Shown here: positions 19,187 through 26,998 of the stretch, piece by piece
Layout of the letters: every line of letters starts with the position of its first letter
Numbering within the stretch: position 1 is the stretch's first letter
Source of the DNA: an uncultured Bacteroides sp.
Lineage (GTDB): Bacteria > Bacteroidota > Bacteroidia > Bacteroidales > Bacteroidaceae
Length of the DNA stretch: 64,000 nt
Direction: 5' to 3'
NCBI GenBank assembly: GCA_949296415.1
Contig: CASFQC010000006.1
Location: 1 to 64,000, forward strand
Program-made: the position numbers and the translations under genes
The notes under the pieces: model-generated
The model's input: only the letters and a program-made list of their open reading frames with translations
Database searches by the model: none
What the model was told of the DNA's origin: nothing

Positions 19187-19846
19187 ATGAACATGATGGG
19201 TAATAACACTCCTGATTCTCAGCACGTCAGGCCGGCTGAAAAAGTCGGCAATGCCGTAGGCCTGTCCGGACCGAAGGAACCTCCCCGACATTGGTACATC
19301 GCCATAGTAAACAACAATACCGAAAAGACATGCTGCAGACGCATGGAGAAACTCTTTGACGAGTGGGCGCGGCAGAACCTGCGGCGCTGCATGGCCTATG
19401 TGCCCATACAGAGAGAGACGCGCGTGTGGCGCAACGGCCGCCGGTCGGAAGTGGAACGCATCCTCTTCCCCACCTTTGTGTTCGTGCGGTGCACCGAGCT
19501 GGAACGGCGCAGGGAGATAGCCTACATCCCCTTTGTGAAACGTTTCTTTGTCAACATAGCGGGCACTCCGGTCAACGGCCACCGCCCCGTAGCCATCATT
19601 CCCGATGACCAGATGGCCAGCCTCCGCCGCATGGTGGAAGGCGCCGACTCTCCCATATCTGTCAGCAACCGTCCTCTCCGTCTGGGCGAACGGGTGCGGG
19701 TGAACGGCGGCAAGCTCTTGGGTCTGGAAGGCAACGTCTACCGCGAAGCCGACGGCAACACCAACCTGGTAGTGGCCATAGACTGTCTGGGATGCGCCAT
19801 GGTAAGGATAGCACGCGACTTGCTGGATCCGGTGGAAAGGGGATGA
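19187..19846 (+). CDS. UpxY-family capsule transcription antiterminator (NusG-like)
   Basis: 219 residues. UpxY proteins are NusG paralogues that ride with RNA polymerase through the long leader and operon of their own capsule locus. The NGN domain (about 35-130) shows HWYIAIVNNNTEK, CMAYVPIQRE and ILFPTFVFVRC; a KOW-like domain follows (RVRVNGGKLLGLEGNVY). The frame is open to 19049, but the ATG at 19187 (or 19193, 19196) fits the family and lies behind the promoter. Normally an upxZ gene follows directly; here none is seen, and about 3 kb of other material separates it from wzx. Confidence 0.85.
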   Translation: MNMMGNNTPDSQHVRPAEKVGNAVGLSGPKEPPRHWYIAIVNNNTEKTCCRRMEKLFDEWARQNLRRCMAYVPIQRETRVWRNGRRSEVERILFPTFVFVRCTELERRREIAYIPFVKRFFVNIAGTPVNGHRPVAIIPDDQMASLRRMVEGADSPISVSNRPLRLGERVRVNGGKLLGLEGNVYREADGNTNLVVAIDCLGCAMVRIARDLLDPVERG

Positions 19847-20023
19847 AAGCCTACACCAAGTGGCATTCTGCGTGCACAAACCTGAACATTACGCCGCTAA
19901 AGTGGATGATGAAGCGGCCTGAAAGAAAGGGTTACGGACACCGGCGTGAATGTCCGCCATTTTGCCTCACTGAACTAAAAGAATAAAAGACATTGAATCC
20001 TTGTCTGAAACCAAAGCTTTTCG
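19847..20023 (+). other. Leader-like gap after upxY
   Basis: Short non-coding stretch between upxY and the antitoxin-like gene. A 45-codon frame starting at 19852 (ATGAAAGCC) overlaps the upxY end but resembles nothing I know and lacks a ribosome site, so it is not called. Confidence 0.3.
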
Positions 20024-20031
20024 TATCTTTG
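20024..20031 (+). promoter_or_regulatory. Promoter of the antitoxin-like gene
   Basis: TATCTTTG with TTG at 20001-20003, 20 nt upstream: a good match to both elements. An unusually strong Shine-Dalgarno AAGGAGG (20048-20054) follows, 8 nt before the ATG at 20063. Confidence 0.75.
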
Positions 20032-20062
20032 TTTTAAGATCAAATCGAAGGAGGATTGCTTT

Positions 20063-20446
20063 ATGAAGGAAGACAAGAAGGTTGAAGACAATGCCATGAC
20101 AGCAGGTGAGCCGCAAGCGGTTTATTCCCGCGTATCCCATGAGCCGTATGTCTCGCGTGCGCTGATGGACGAGCTGATGAACCAGTCCGATGAAGCGAAA
20201 CTCTACATCATCAAACAGCTTTCCGAAAGCATGAGGAGTGTAGCGAAAGACACGGAAGGAACCGGATTCTCCACGGAAGTAGAAGAAAGGGAGAAGCAAA
20301 TGGAAACTAAGCGGGACCATTGCAGGCGGAAATATCATTTGCCTGAAGGACTGATACGGCATATGGGGTGCATTCCTCCACGCACAGATGAGGAACGGGA
20401 AAAAGCAATTGAAGATTATCTGATGGAAAAATACGGCCAGAGATGA
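20063..20446 (+). CDS. Antitoxin-like protein upstream of a PIN toxin remnant
   Basis: 127 residues, highly charged, no signal peptide. I do not recognise a named family. The central part (SRALMDELMNQSDEAKLYIIKQLSESM) resembles the helical region of antitoxin-type proteins encoded before PIN toxins in Bacteroidetes; the C-terminal part is rich in Glu/Lys/Arg. Its stop overlaps the start of a truncated PIN gene as ATGA, the coupling typical of toxin-antitoxin pairs. The strong promoter and ribosome site suggest it can still be expressed although its toxin is destroyed. The role is inferred from context. Confidence 0.6.
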   Translation: MKEDKKVEDNAMTAGEPQAVYSRVSHEPYVSRALMDELMNQSDEAKLYIIKQLSESMRSVAKDTEGTGFSTEVEEREKQMETKRDHCRRKYHLPEGLIRHMGCIPPRTDEEREKAIEDYLMEKYGQR

Positions 20447-20520
20447 AAGTTTTCCTTGATACCAACATCGTGATGGATTATGTGGAGTACCGCGAGCCAT
20501 TTGTTTTACAACTCAGATGA
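20443..20520 (+). pseudogene. Truncated PIN-domain toxin
   Basis: Only 25 codons. The start MKVFLDTNIVMDYV is the canonical PIN N terminus with the first catalytic Asp (FLDTN), normal in VapC-like ribonucleases of about 130-140 residues. After YREPF the match ends, a stop follows, and the rest of the gene is missing; what follows is non-coding DNA running into repeat copy 1. The other acidic residues of the active site are therefore absent and the toxin must be dead. Confidence 0.75.
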
Positions 20521-20604
20521 CAGGCATTCCATCCGAAGCATAGGACCATCCGTCAAGTATCCAATATTAAAAGGCAAAGTATCCTTGGATACTTGGGCAA
20601 GTAT

Positions 20605-20815
20605 CCTATAATCCTTTTCCTCCCGGCAAACCCCATACGGATACGAGGAGAATGAACACCCCCACAAGCCCCAGCCTCGAAGAGGTCGGATCATGCTTAA
20701 CCGCCTGATGAGCGAAGCGAACCTGCGGAGACAGTAAGCCGCCGCCATCCCCCTCTCCCCAACCGTTGCGGCAGACCTCTGGATGAAGAGAAAAAGGAAT
20801 GCGCTTCAGAGAGCC
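20605..20815 (+). repeat. ~200 bp repeat, copy 1 (behind the PIN remnant)
   Basis: Starts with CCTATAATCC and can be aligned through most of its length with 21558-21760. Shared blocks include CCCATACGGATA, CTCGAAGAGGTCG, CATGCTTAACCG, GCGAACCTGCGGAG and GACAGTAAGCCGCCGCCATC. Minus-strand open frames in both copies are similar to each other but are a by-product of the repeat and look non-coding. Confidence 0.75.
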
Positions 20816-20852
20816 CGATTTACATTCGCTTGCAAAAGACAAAATAAATCCA

Positions 20853-20860
20853 TAGCTTTG
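20853..20860 (+). promoter_or_regulatory. Promoter of the MNT/HepT module
   Basis: TAGCTTTG with TTG at 20830-20832, 20 nt upstream; 20 nt before the ATG at 20881. Confidence 0.65.
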
Positions 20861-20880
20861 CAAAAAGGAAAAACGGAACA

Positions 20881-21177
20881 ATGAAAACCACAGAAGAATA
20901 TGTAGATATCCTCCGAAGTAAGAAGAACTATCTTATGGAGAAGTACCGGATAGCCCGTTTAGGCATATTCGGCTCTGTGGCACGCCATGCGCAAACAGCA
21001 ACAAGCGATATAGATATTTGTTTCGAAAGCGATTCGATAAGCCTGTTCAGTCTGTGTCGGTTGAAAGCGGAACTGGAAGACTTGTTAGATTGCTCGGTCG
21101 ACCTGCTTCGTATGCGCGAACAAATCAAAGGTTCCTATTTAGAAAAAACGATAAAGCGGGATATGATTTATGTGTGA
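20881..21177 (+). CDS. MntA-like minimal nucleotidyltransferase antitoxin
   Basis: 98 residues. The motif LGIFGSVARHAQTATSDIDI is the GSx(10)DxD signature of minimal nucleotidyltransferases, which in MntA-HepT modules inactivate the HepT ribonuclease by adding AMP to it. The third acidic residue is likely the Asp in CSVDLL. Intact length for the family. It overlaps the hepT frame by 8 nt. Since hepT is frameshifted, the antitoxin may be an orphan. Confidence 0.88.
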   Translation: MKTTEEYVDILRSKKNYLMEKYRIARLGIFGSVARHAQTATSDIDICFESDSISLFSLCRLKAELEDLLDCSVDLLRMREQIKGSYLEKTIKRDMIYV

Positions 21178-21564
21178 CGATAAGCGCTACCGGATACTTG
21201 AACTGACAGACATGATGCTTGATTCCATCCACGTGATACAGTCCCGCACTTCACAGATAAAGTCTGCCAACGATTTTTTGTTGACTCCGGACAATACTTT
21301 TTTATTAGACGGAATTTGTATGAAGTTAATCTTCATGGGAGAAAGCGTTAAAACCATAGACCGATTATCTGCAGGAAAGTTATTCCTTTTATTCCCGTTC
21401 CTTGGAAAGAAATCATGAAACTGAGAGACATCATCGCCCATCATTATTTCAAGATAGACGTAGATGTAATCTATTCTACAATCAAAGAAGATTTACCCCC
21501 GCTGCAAGATGCATTGAGGCAAATAAAACAATACTTGATTTCGGTATCGGGTCGTGACCTATAA
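21170..21564 (+). pseudogene. HepT-like toxin, frameshifted
   Basis: The first frame reads MCDDKRYRILELTDMMLDS to GESVKTIDRLSAGK and then runs into a stop at 21416. The rest of HepT continues in another frame from about 21389: PWKEIMKLRDIIAHHYF, which holds the R-x4-H-x-Y ribonuclease motif, ending with a stop at 21562-21564. The break is near 21375-21390, where several bases look lost compared with the usual KLFPLYP-x-PWKEIM path. Toxin activity would need a correct frame, so this is a pseudogene unless the sequence has an error. Confidence 0.8.
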
Positions 21565-21760
21565 TCCCCCTTATCCGGCAAGTCCCATACGGATAAAGGG
21601 AGAAAGAATGCCCGTACAAGCCCCGGCCTCGAAGAGGTCGAACCATGCTTAACCGTCTGGTGAGCGCAGCGAACCTGCGGAGGGAGACAGTAAGCCGCCG
21701 CCATCCCCCCACCAGCCGTTACGGCATACCTTGGACGGAGAAAAAAGGAAAAGCCTTCGC
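21558..21760 (+). repeat. ~200 bp repeat, copy 2 (behind the HepT remnant)
   Basis: Begins CCTATAATCC exactly over the stop codon of the hepT tail and aligns with copy 1 at 20605. The central CTCGAAGAG is a short hairpin. The two copies bracket the MNT/HepT module as direct repeats about 950 bp apart. Confidence 0.75.
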
Positions 21761-21861
21761 CAGTCAATGAAGGCGTCATCATCGGGCAACGTAGCCGCTT
21801 TCAAGCCCCCTCAAAGACAATCATATGATTCTGACTCCTGATTTGCATTAAAGCCTTTGCC

Positions 21862-22140
21862 ATGATATACATTGTAACTTATGACTTGTGCGACGAGAAA
21901 GACGCGCAAGACTATCAGACGTTGACCAGCCTGATAAAAGAAGAAGGAACCTGGGCTTTCTTAGGCGGCTCGTCTTATCTGGTGGAAAGTGACTGTACAG
22001 CCCGCCAATTGCGCGACAAATACAGCCAGGCACTTGACGAAGGCGACCGGCTGTTCGTGGGAACCGTAACAGCACCGGCTGCCTGGCACGGTTATTCCAA
22101 AGAGGTGGCGGACTGGATTATCAGGAAACTGGACCGATAA
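21862..22140 (+). CDS. Cas2-like ferredoxin-fold protein
   Basis: 92 residues. MIYIVTYDL at the start, a central SSYLVESD strand and DRLFVGTVTAPAAWHGY give the beta-alpha-beta-beta-alpha-beta pattern of Cas2/VapD-type proteins; stand-alone homologues in Bacteroidetes are often labelled SinR family. The first-strand Asp (YDL) is in the position of the Cas2 catalytic Asp. There is no cas1, no repeat array and no other cas gene, so a CRISPR role is not supported. It lies 2 bp before a membrane/coiled-coil gene and is clearly co-transcribed with it. Function unknown. Confidence 0.7.
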   Translation: MIYIVTYDLCDEKDAQDYQTLTSLIKEEGTWAFLGGSSYLVESDCTARQLRDKYSQALDEGDRLFVGTVTAPAAWHGYSKEVADWIIRKLDR

Positions 22141-22142
22141 CC

Positions 22143-22959
22143 ATGGGAAAGGATTCAAGAAAGACACAGGGCAAACCCTTCAGAAAGAGGAAAGTGTCCG
22201 CCCTCCACTTGTTCTATGTCATTGTCATATTCGTCATAGTACAACTGTTCCTGTTGGTCATCTGTCCGGGCAGAATCAACGAATACGCCTTCGACAATTT
22301 TTCTTTCGCTTCCACCGTGGTCTCTATTGTGTTGGCTGTGATATCCATTGTCTATACCTTCCAGTCAGGACAGTCCTCGTCCGACCAGTTGAGCCACATC
22401 AAGGACATTGAAGGACGCATCCACCAAGAGATAAACAGATTTTCAGACATAGACGAGCGGATAACCAAAGCCTTAAAGCCTATAGGCGACAGCATAGGCG
22501 ATATCCGCCAGCAGACTTCGGACATCAGCAAAAGCATAAAAGATACCACCAATCTGTTGTTTGCCGCGCCCCCATCCAATACCGACGACAACACCTCTAC
22601 AACCACCGTGGACATATACGCATTGCCCCGCATGTTCCGTATCGTTTTCTACATCTGTCAGCGTTGCGTAGATACAGGCAAGCCGTTTCCTTTCTTCATA
22701 TTAAGAAATGTCGCCGAGAAGCAAGCTTATTATTGTCTGGGCGAACTGTCTGTCTGCTTTCAGACCGGACCTGATGACTATCGTGAGAGGAGTAGAATAT
22801 ACCCAAATAACCATTACCCGTTTCGATGCCGGTGCGCTGGGCATAACTTCTCTGGATGCATTGAAGGATTCCTTGTCTGTGCTGCTCGAAAGGGAAAAGT
22901 ACAAGAATCTGTTCAAGGAGCTTGACATGTATTTTCAAGGGGAGGGGATGGCTGTATAG
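22143..22959 (+). pseudogene. Membrane-anchored coiled-coil protein, frameshifted
   Basis: The first frame codes for a basic N terminus, two hydrophobic segments (about residues 20-42 LFYVIVIFVIVQLFLLVIC and 52-75) and a predicted coiled coil (DIEGRIHQEINRFSDIDERI, repeated SIGDIRQQTSDISKSI heptads). Around 22770 the sense moves to the +1 frame, which continues TIVRGVEYTQITITRFDAG to a stop at 22957-22959; the original frame beyond this point reads as Cys/Arg-rich nonsense. One extra C at 22770-22771 would explain it. Presumably the partner of the Cas2-like protein. No named family recognised. Confidence 0.65.
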
Positions 22960-22986
22960 AAAAACGCAGAACGAATTTACCGATTT

Positions 22987-24519
22987 ATGACGACTACTTC
23001 TGAGAATAATAAACGGATAGCGAAGAATACGTTGCTGCTGTATGGCAGGATGTTGCTTATAATGGCAATCAACATCTATGCCTCCCGAGTGATTCTTGAC
23101 GCATTAGGGGAAGTGGATTACGGCATTTACAATGTTGTAGGTGGATTTGTAGCCATGTTTACCATAATCAGTGGAGCGATGACCACTGCATCCCAACGTT
23201 TCCTGTCTTTTGAAATAGGTAAAAATGAGTCGGGAAACATTCAGACTGTATTCTCTACAACAGTAGTTATTCATTGTTTGCTTGCTCTATGTATCATTGT
23301 TTTGGCTGAGACTATAGGGGTTTGGTTCCTAAATAAATACATGAATTTTCCTTCAGATAGATTGGTTGCAGCCAATTGGGTCTTTCAATTTTCTGTCCTC
23401 ACATTTGTCATAAATGTCATCAGTGTCCCCTATAATGCAGCCATCGTAGCCTATGAGCGCATGAAAGCTTTTGCATATGTCAGCATTATAGAAGCCATAT
23501 TACGACTTCTTGTGGTCTATCTTATTATTGTGACAAGCGCAGATAAACTAATCATTTACGCTTTAATGTTGGCTTTAGTTTCTGTCACAATCCGAATAAT
23601 TTATGGAATATATTGCCGTAGGAACTTTCAAGAATGTCGGTGTAATTGGAAATGGAATAGATCCATCGGTAAGGAAATGCTTTCTTTTGTGAGTTGGAAT
23701 CTGATAGGAAGTATAGCCGGAGTTGCAAAAGAACAAGGCATCAATGTATTACTAAATATATTTTTTGGTGCAGCCATCAATGCAGCACGTGGTTTGGCTT
23801 ATCAAGTAATGACAGCGATGCATGGTTTTATCAGTAACTTCCAGATGGCCATGAATCCTCAAATAGTTAAATCGTATGCATCTGGAAAGAAAGAGGAAAT
23901 GTTCAAGCTTGTGTTCAGAGGAAGCAAATTTTCTTACTTATTGATGTTAACTCTGTCTGTTCCTGTTATCATTGAAGCACCATTTATTCTTGATTTTTGG
24001 TTGAAAGAAGTACCGGCATATACGCCTGCTTTTTTAAGAATTGTGCTAATGACGTCTTTAATTGACTCCATGTCAGGAACACTTATCACGTCCATGCATG
24101 CATCCGGAAAAGTAAGAAATTACCAACTGCTAGTTGGAGGGACTTCAATCTTGACGCTTCCTATCGCTTATGTCTTCTTCAAATTGGGCTTTGAACCATA
24201 TGTTGCAATGATTGTCGGACTGTGCATTTCTGTTATCTGTCATTTCGAAAGATTACTGCTGCTTAGAAAAACAATCCATCTTCCTGTTCCTGATTTTCTA
24301 AAGAATGTCACATTCAAAGTTTGGGGAATATCGGCATTGTCTGTAATTCCTCCCGTAATATTATATCAGACAATGGAACACGGATGGCTTTCTTTTTTTG
24401 TAGTTTGTACGGTTTCAGCAGTCTCAACTGTCACGTTTAGCTACTTTTTGGGACTAAGCAAACATGAAAAAACTGTGATTGTTACTGGAATAAAGAATAT
24501 AATTTATAGAATCCGATGA
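22987..24519 (+). CDS. Polysaccharide flippase (Wzx-like, MOP superfamily)
   Basis: 510 residues with about 12-14 hydrophobic segments, from TLLLYGRMLLIMAINIYASR to the C terminus. The N-terminal VDYGIYNVVGGFVAMF pattern is typical of Wzx/RfbX-type lipid-linked oligosaccharide flippases, which move undecaprenyl-linked repeat units across the inner membrane. It opens the operon, overlaps the next gene by 4 nt (ATGA), and is markedly more AT-rich than the core genes, as usual for exchanged capsule genes. Confidence 0.88.
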   Translation: MTTTSENNKRIAKNTLLLYGRMLLIMAINIYASRVILDALGEVDYGIYNVVGGFVAMFTIISGAMTTASQRFLSFEIGKNESGNIQTVFSTTVVIHCLLALCIIVLAETIGVWFLNKYMNFPSDRLVAANWVFQFSVLTFVINVISVPYNAAIVAYERMKAFAYVSIIEAILRLLVVYLIIVTSADKLIIYALMLALVSVTIRIIYGIYCRRNFQECRCNWKWNRSIGKEMLSFVSWNLIGSIAGVAKEQGINVLLNIFFGAAINAARGLAYQVMTAMHGFISNFQMAMNPQIVKSYASGKKEEMFKLVFRGSKFSYLLMLTLSVPVIIEAPFILDFWLKEVPAYTPAFLRIVLMTSLIDSMSGTLITSMHASGKVRNYQLLVGGTSILTLPIAYVFFKLGFEPYVAMIVGLCISVICHFERLLLLRKTIHLPVPDFLKNVTFKVWGISALSVIPPVILYQTMEHGWLSFFVVCTVSAVSTVTFSYFLGLSKHEKTVIVTGIKNIIYRIR

Positions 24520-25703
24520 ACATCTCAACTATACATGATTGCTTCGGCTGTGGCATGTGTGCCATAGTCTGTTCTAAACATATAATCAATATCGGACTTA
24601 ATGCGGATGGATTTTATGAACCAAGCATTACAGATGAGACCAAATGTACGAATTGCGGATTGTGTTTGGAAGTATGTTCGTATGCACATAATGAATTATC
24701 TCTAAAGAATAGCAACGTTAAAAGCTATGCAGCTTGGAGCAATGAGAAAAATGTAAGACGTAAATGCAGCAGTGGCGGAATAGGGTTTGAAATAGGCCGC
24801 GCCCTTATAAAACAAGGTTATAAAGTCTGTGGCGTTAAATATAATGTAGAGACAAATCGCGCAGAACATTATATTGCTACAACTGTAGAAGAACTGATTC
24901 CTTCAATTGGAAGCAAATATATACAGAGTTATACCGTTGACGGATTCAAGGCTATTAACAGAAAAGAAAAATATTTAGTTATAGGGACACCCTGCCAAAT
25001 AGACTCCTTTAGACGTTACATACAAAAATTTCACTGTAAAGACAACTTTGTGCTGATGGATTTCTTCTGCCATGGAGTACCCTCAATGCTGATGTGGAAA
25101 AAGTATGTGTCTTGGGTTGAATCTAAAGTGGGTAAACTGACTTATGTCTCATGGCGCAACAAATTCACCGGTTGGCATGATTCTTGGGCCATATCTATTG
25201 ATGGAGAAAAGACCGGAGAGAAAGTTAATTGGCACGACTCTTACAATCTGTTAATAAGGGAAAAAAAAGGTTTTTACAATTCCAGGCTTTCACAAGGTGA
25301 TGTCTTCTATAAACTGTTCCTTGGTGACTACTGTAGCAATCCTGCTTGTAGGCTTAAGTGCAAATATAAATACAACCAATCATCTGCTGACATTCGAATC
25401 GGTGACTTATGGGGAAAGACTTATAAAGACAATGAAGATGGTGTCAGTGCGACTATAGCCTTCACCGCTAAAGGAGACGAGATCTTGCGTCAATGCAATT
25501 GCCACTTGATAGAATATCCTTTCGAAGTGGTAGCGGAAGGACAAATGAAGAAAAATTGTGGGAAAGCGCATACATACAGATTGGTAAAAGCTATACTTCG
25601 ATGGAGAAAAGTTCCAAAAGTAATATTCAAATGCATACTCATGTTAGAATGGAGCTTAAGACTGCCGAAAAGATTCATATATAAAGTCAAGAAATCATTA
25701 TGA
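24516..25703 (+). CDS. FrhB-like ferredoxin-domain protein 1 (F420 hydrogenase beta-subunit family)
   Basis: 395 residues. Two [4Fe-4S] motifs stand at the N terminus: C9-C12-C15-C19 and C44-C47-C50-C54. The rest matches the Coenzyme F420 hydrogenase/dehydrogenase beta subunit family (RKCSSGGIGFEIGRAL, LVIGTPCQIDSFRRY, MDFFCHGVPS, DIRIGDLWG). Such proteins occur in capsule and exopolysaccharide loci beside polysaccharide pyruvyl transferases; their role there is not established, but a flavin/Fe-S redox step on a sugar or its pyruvyl-type substituent is plausible. Overlaps both neighbours by 4 nt. Confidence 0.85.
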   Translation: MNISTIHDCFGCGMCAIVCSKHIINIGLNADGFYEPSITDETKCTNCGLCLEVCSYAHNELSLKNSNVKSYAAWSNEKNVRRKCSSGGIGFEIGRALIKQGYKVCGVKYNVETNRAEHYIATTVEELIPSIGSKYIQSYTVDGFKAINRKEKYLVIGTPCQIDSFRRYIQKFHCKDNFVLMDFFCHGVPSMLMWKKYVSWVESKVGKLTYVSWRNKFTGWHDSWAISIDGEKTGEKVNWHDSYNLLIREKKGFYNSRLSQGDVFYKLFLGDYCSNPACRLKCKYKYNQSSADIRIGDLWGKTYKDNEDGVSATIAFTAKGDEILRQCNCHLIEYPFEVVAEGQMKKNCGKAHTYRLVKAILRWRKVPKVIFKCILMLEWSLRLPKRFIYKVKKSL

Positions 25704-26998
25704 CAATACTAGCTATAAATTTTTGCTTATACCTAATATACACCATATACGGCTTCCGTAAATGTAAATATCTAACGGTTCACAATGCAATCTCATTATG
25801 GTTTACAATAATAGCCTTTATGGGATGGATAACAGTTAGATACAATATCTATCAAGCCGTTTTTGGGTTAATCCATATCAATGAAATTGAACCATATCTG
25901 TATTGCTACATATGTTTTTTATTCCTAATGTTCCCTTTGAGAAAGCTTAATTATAAACATATAACCTTATACAGATTTAGTGATATAAGGGAAACAAAAT
26001 TCAAGCGTTATGCACTGATTCCTATCATAGTATTACTCATATATATCATTGCACTGATTCCGGATGTTGTAATAGCACTTTCTACAGAAAACGTCAGCGA
26101 TGTTTATTATGAACAAAGAGTAGAAGGAGCCACTCTTTATGATCACGGAGCATTTGTTAATTTGATTTTTTCAATCGGAAGAAAATTTTATAATTGGTTT
26201 TGGGCTATTTTCGTTTTTTTCTCCATCTATACCATAAACAAGAACTTCCGTGGTAAAAATCAATATTATATCCTATTGTTCATAGTTGCAATCTTACCAT
26301 ATTTTCTGAGAACGATTCAAAGTGGAGGAAGAGGTGGATTCCTTTATTTCAGTATTCAAATAGCAATTTTGATATTACCTTTATGGAGTACATTAAATGA
26401 AAAATTCAAGAAAAAAATTCTCATTCTGAGCCTTTCTTGTATAGGACTGTTTATGGTGTATTTAGTCACAATGACCATTGCAAGACTTGAAAATTCAGTA
26501 TCAGAAACACCTTTGACCAGCGTACTAAGATATTTCGGAGAACCTTATCCAAACTTAGGAAACAATCTTTGGGGGCATATAAAAAACCATCTAATGGGAA
26601 GGAGAATGTTTCCTGAATTATTTGGCTTTGACGAAACATTATCCAGTATGAGTCAATATGAGAAATTTAGTTACTGGCAAAGTTATTGTGGAGTAGCTGT
26701 TCTAAATTACAAGACCATATTTGGAGACTTTTACTTAGAATTTGGAACTATTCCAGCTATTTGCATTATTGCGATAATGGGACTACTAATGAATCAATAT
26801 CTAAAAAGGAAAGTTTTGTATTTTCATCAATTACCATTATATGCCTATTATATTACCATTTGTAGCACAGCTCCACTATGGTTCAATCAAAGGAACACAG
26901 GGGATATTCTTGTCGTTATACAATGCCTAATAGTTGCTTACTTGATTAAAAGATTTTTATATGAGAAAGTTAAAGGCCGGAATTATAACAATCCATAA
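25700..26998 (+). CDS. O-antigen/capsule polymerase-like membrane protein (Wzy-like)
   Basis: 432 residues with about ten hydrophobic segments and a large polar loop (about residues 265-330, with GEPYPNLGNNLWGHIKNHL), the layout of Wzy polymerases that join repeat units in the periplasm. No sequence motif beyond topology can be claimed, as the family is highly variable. Very AT-rich. Overlaps the next gene by 38 nt. Confidence 0.75.
   Translation: MTILAINFCLYLIYTIYGFRKCKYLTVHNAISLWFTIIAFMGWITVRYNIYQAVFGLIHINEIEPYLYCYICFLFLMFPLRKLNYKHITLYRFSDIRETKFKRYALIPIIVLLIYIIALIPDVVIALSTENVSDVYYEQRVEGATLYDHGAFVNLIFSIGRKFYNWFWAIFVFFSIYTINKNFRGKNQYYILLFIVAILPYFLRTIQSGGRGGFLYFSIQIAILILPLWSTLNEKFKKKILILSLSCIGLFMVYLVTMTIARLENSVSETPLTSVLRYFGEPYPNLGNNLWGHIKNHLMGRRMFPELFGFDETLSSMSQYEKFSYWQSYCGVAVLNYKTIFGDFYLEFGTIPAICIIAIMGLLMNQYLKRKVLYFHQLPLYAYYITICSTAPLWFNQRNTGDILVVIQCLIVAYLIKRFLYEKVKGRNYNNP

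Noticed and set aside
20506..20881. Minus-strand frames inside the ~200 bp repeats (also 21471-21782)
   Set aside because: They resemble each other only because the DNA is repeated; no start context, no domain.
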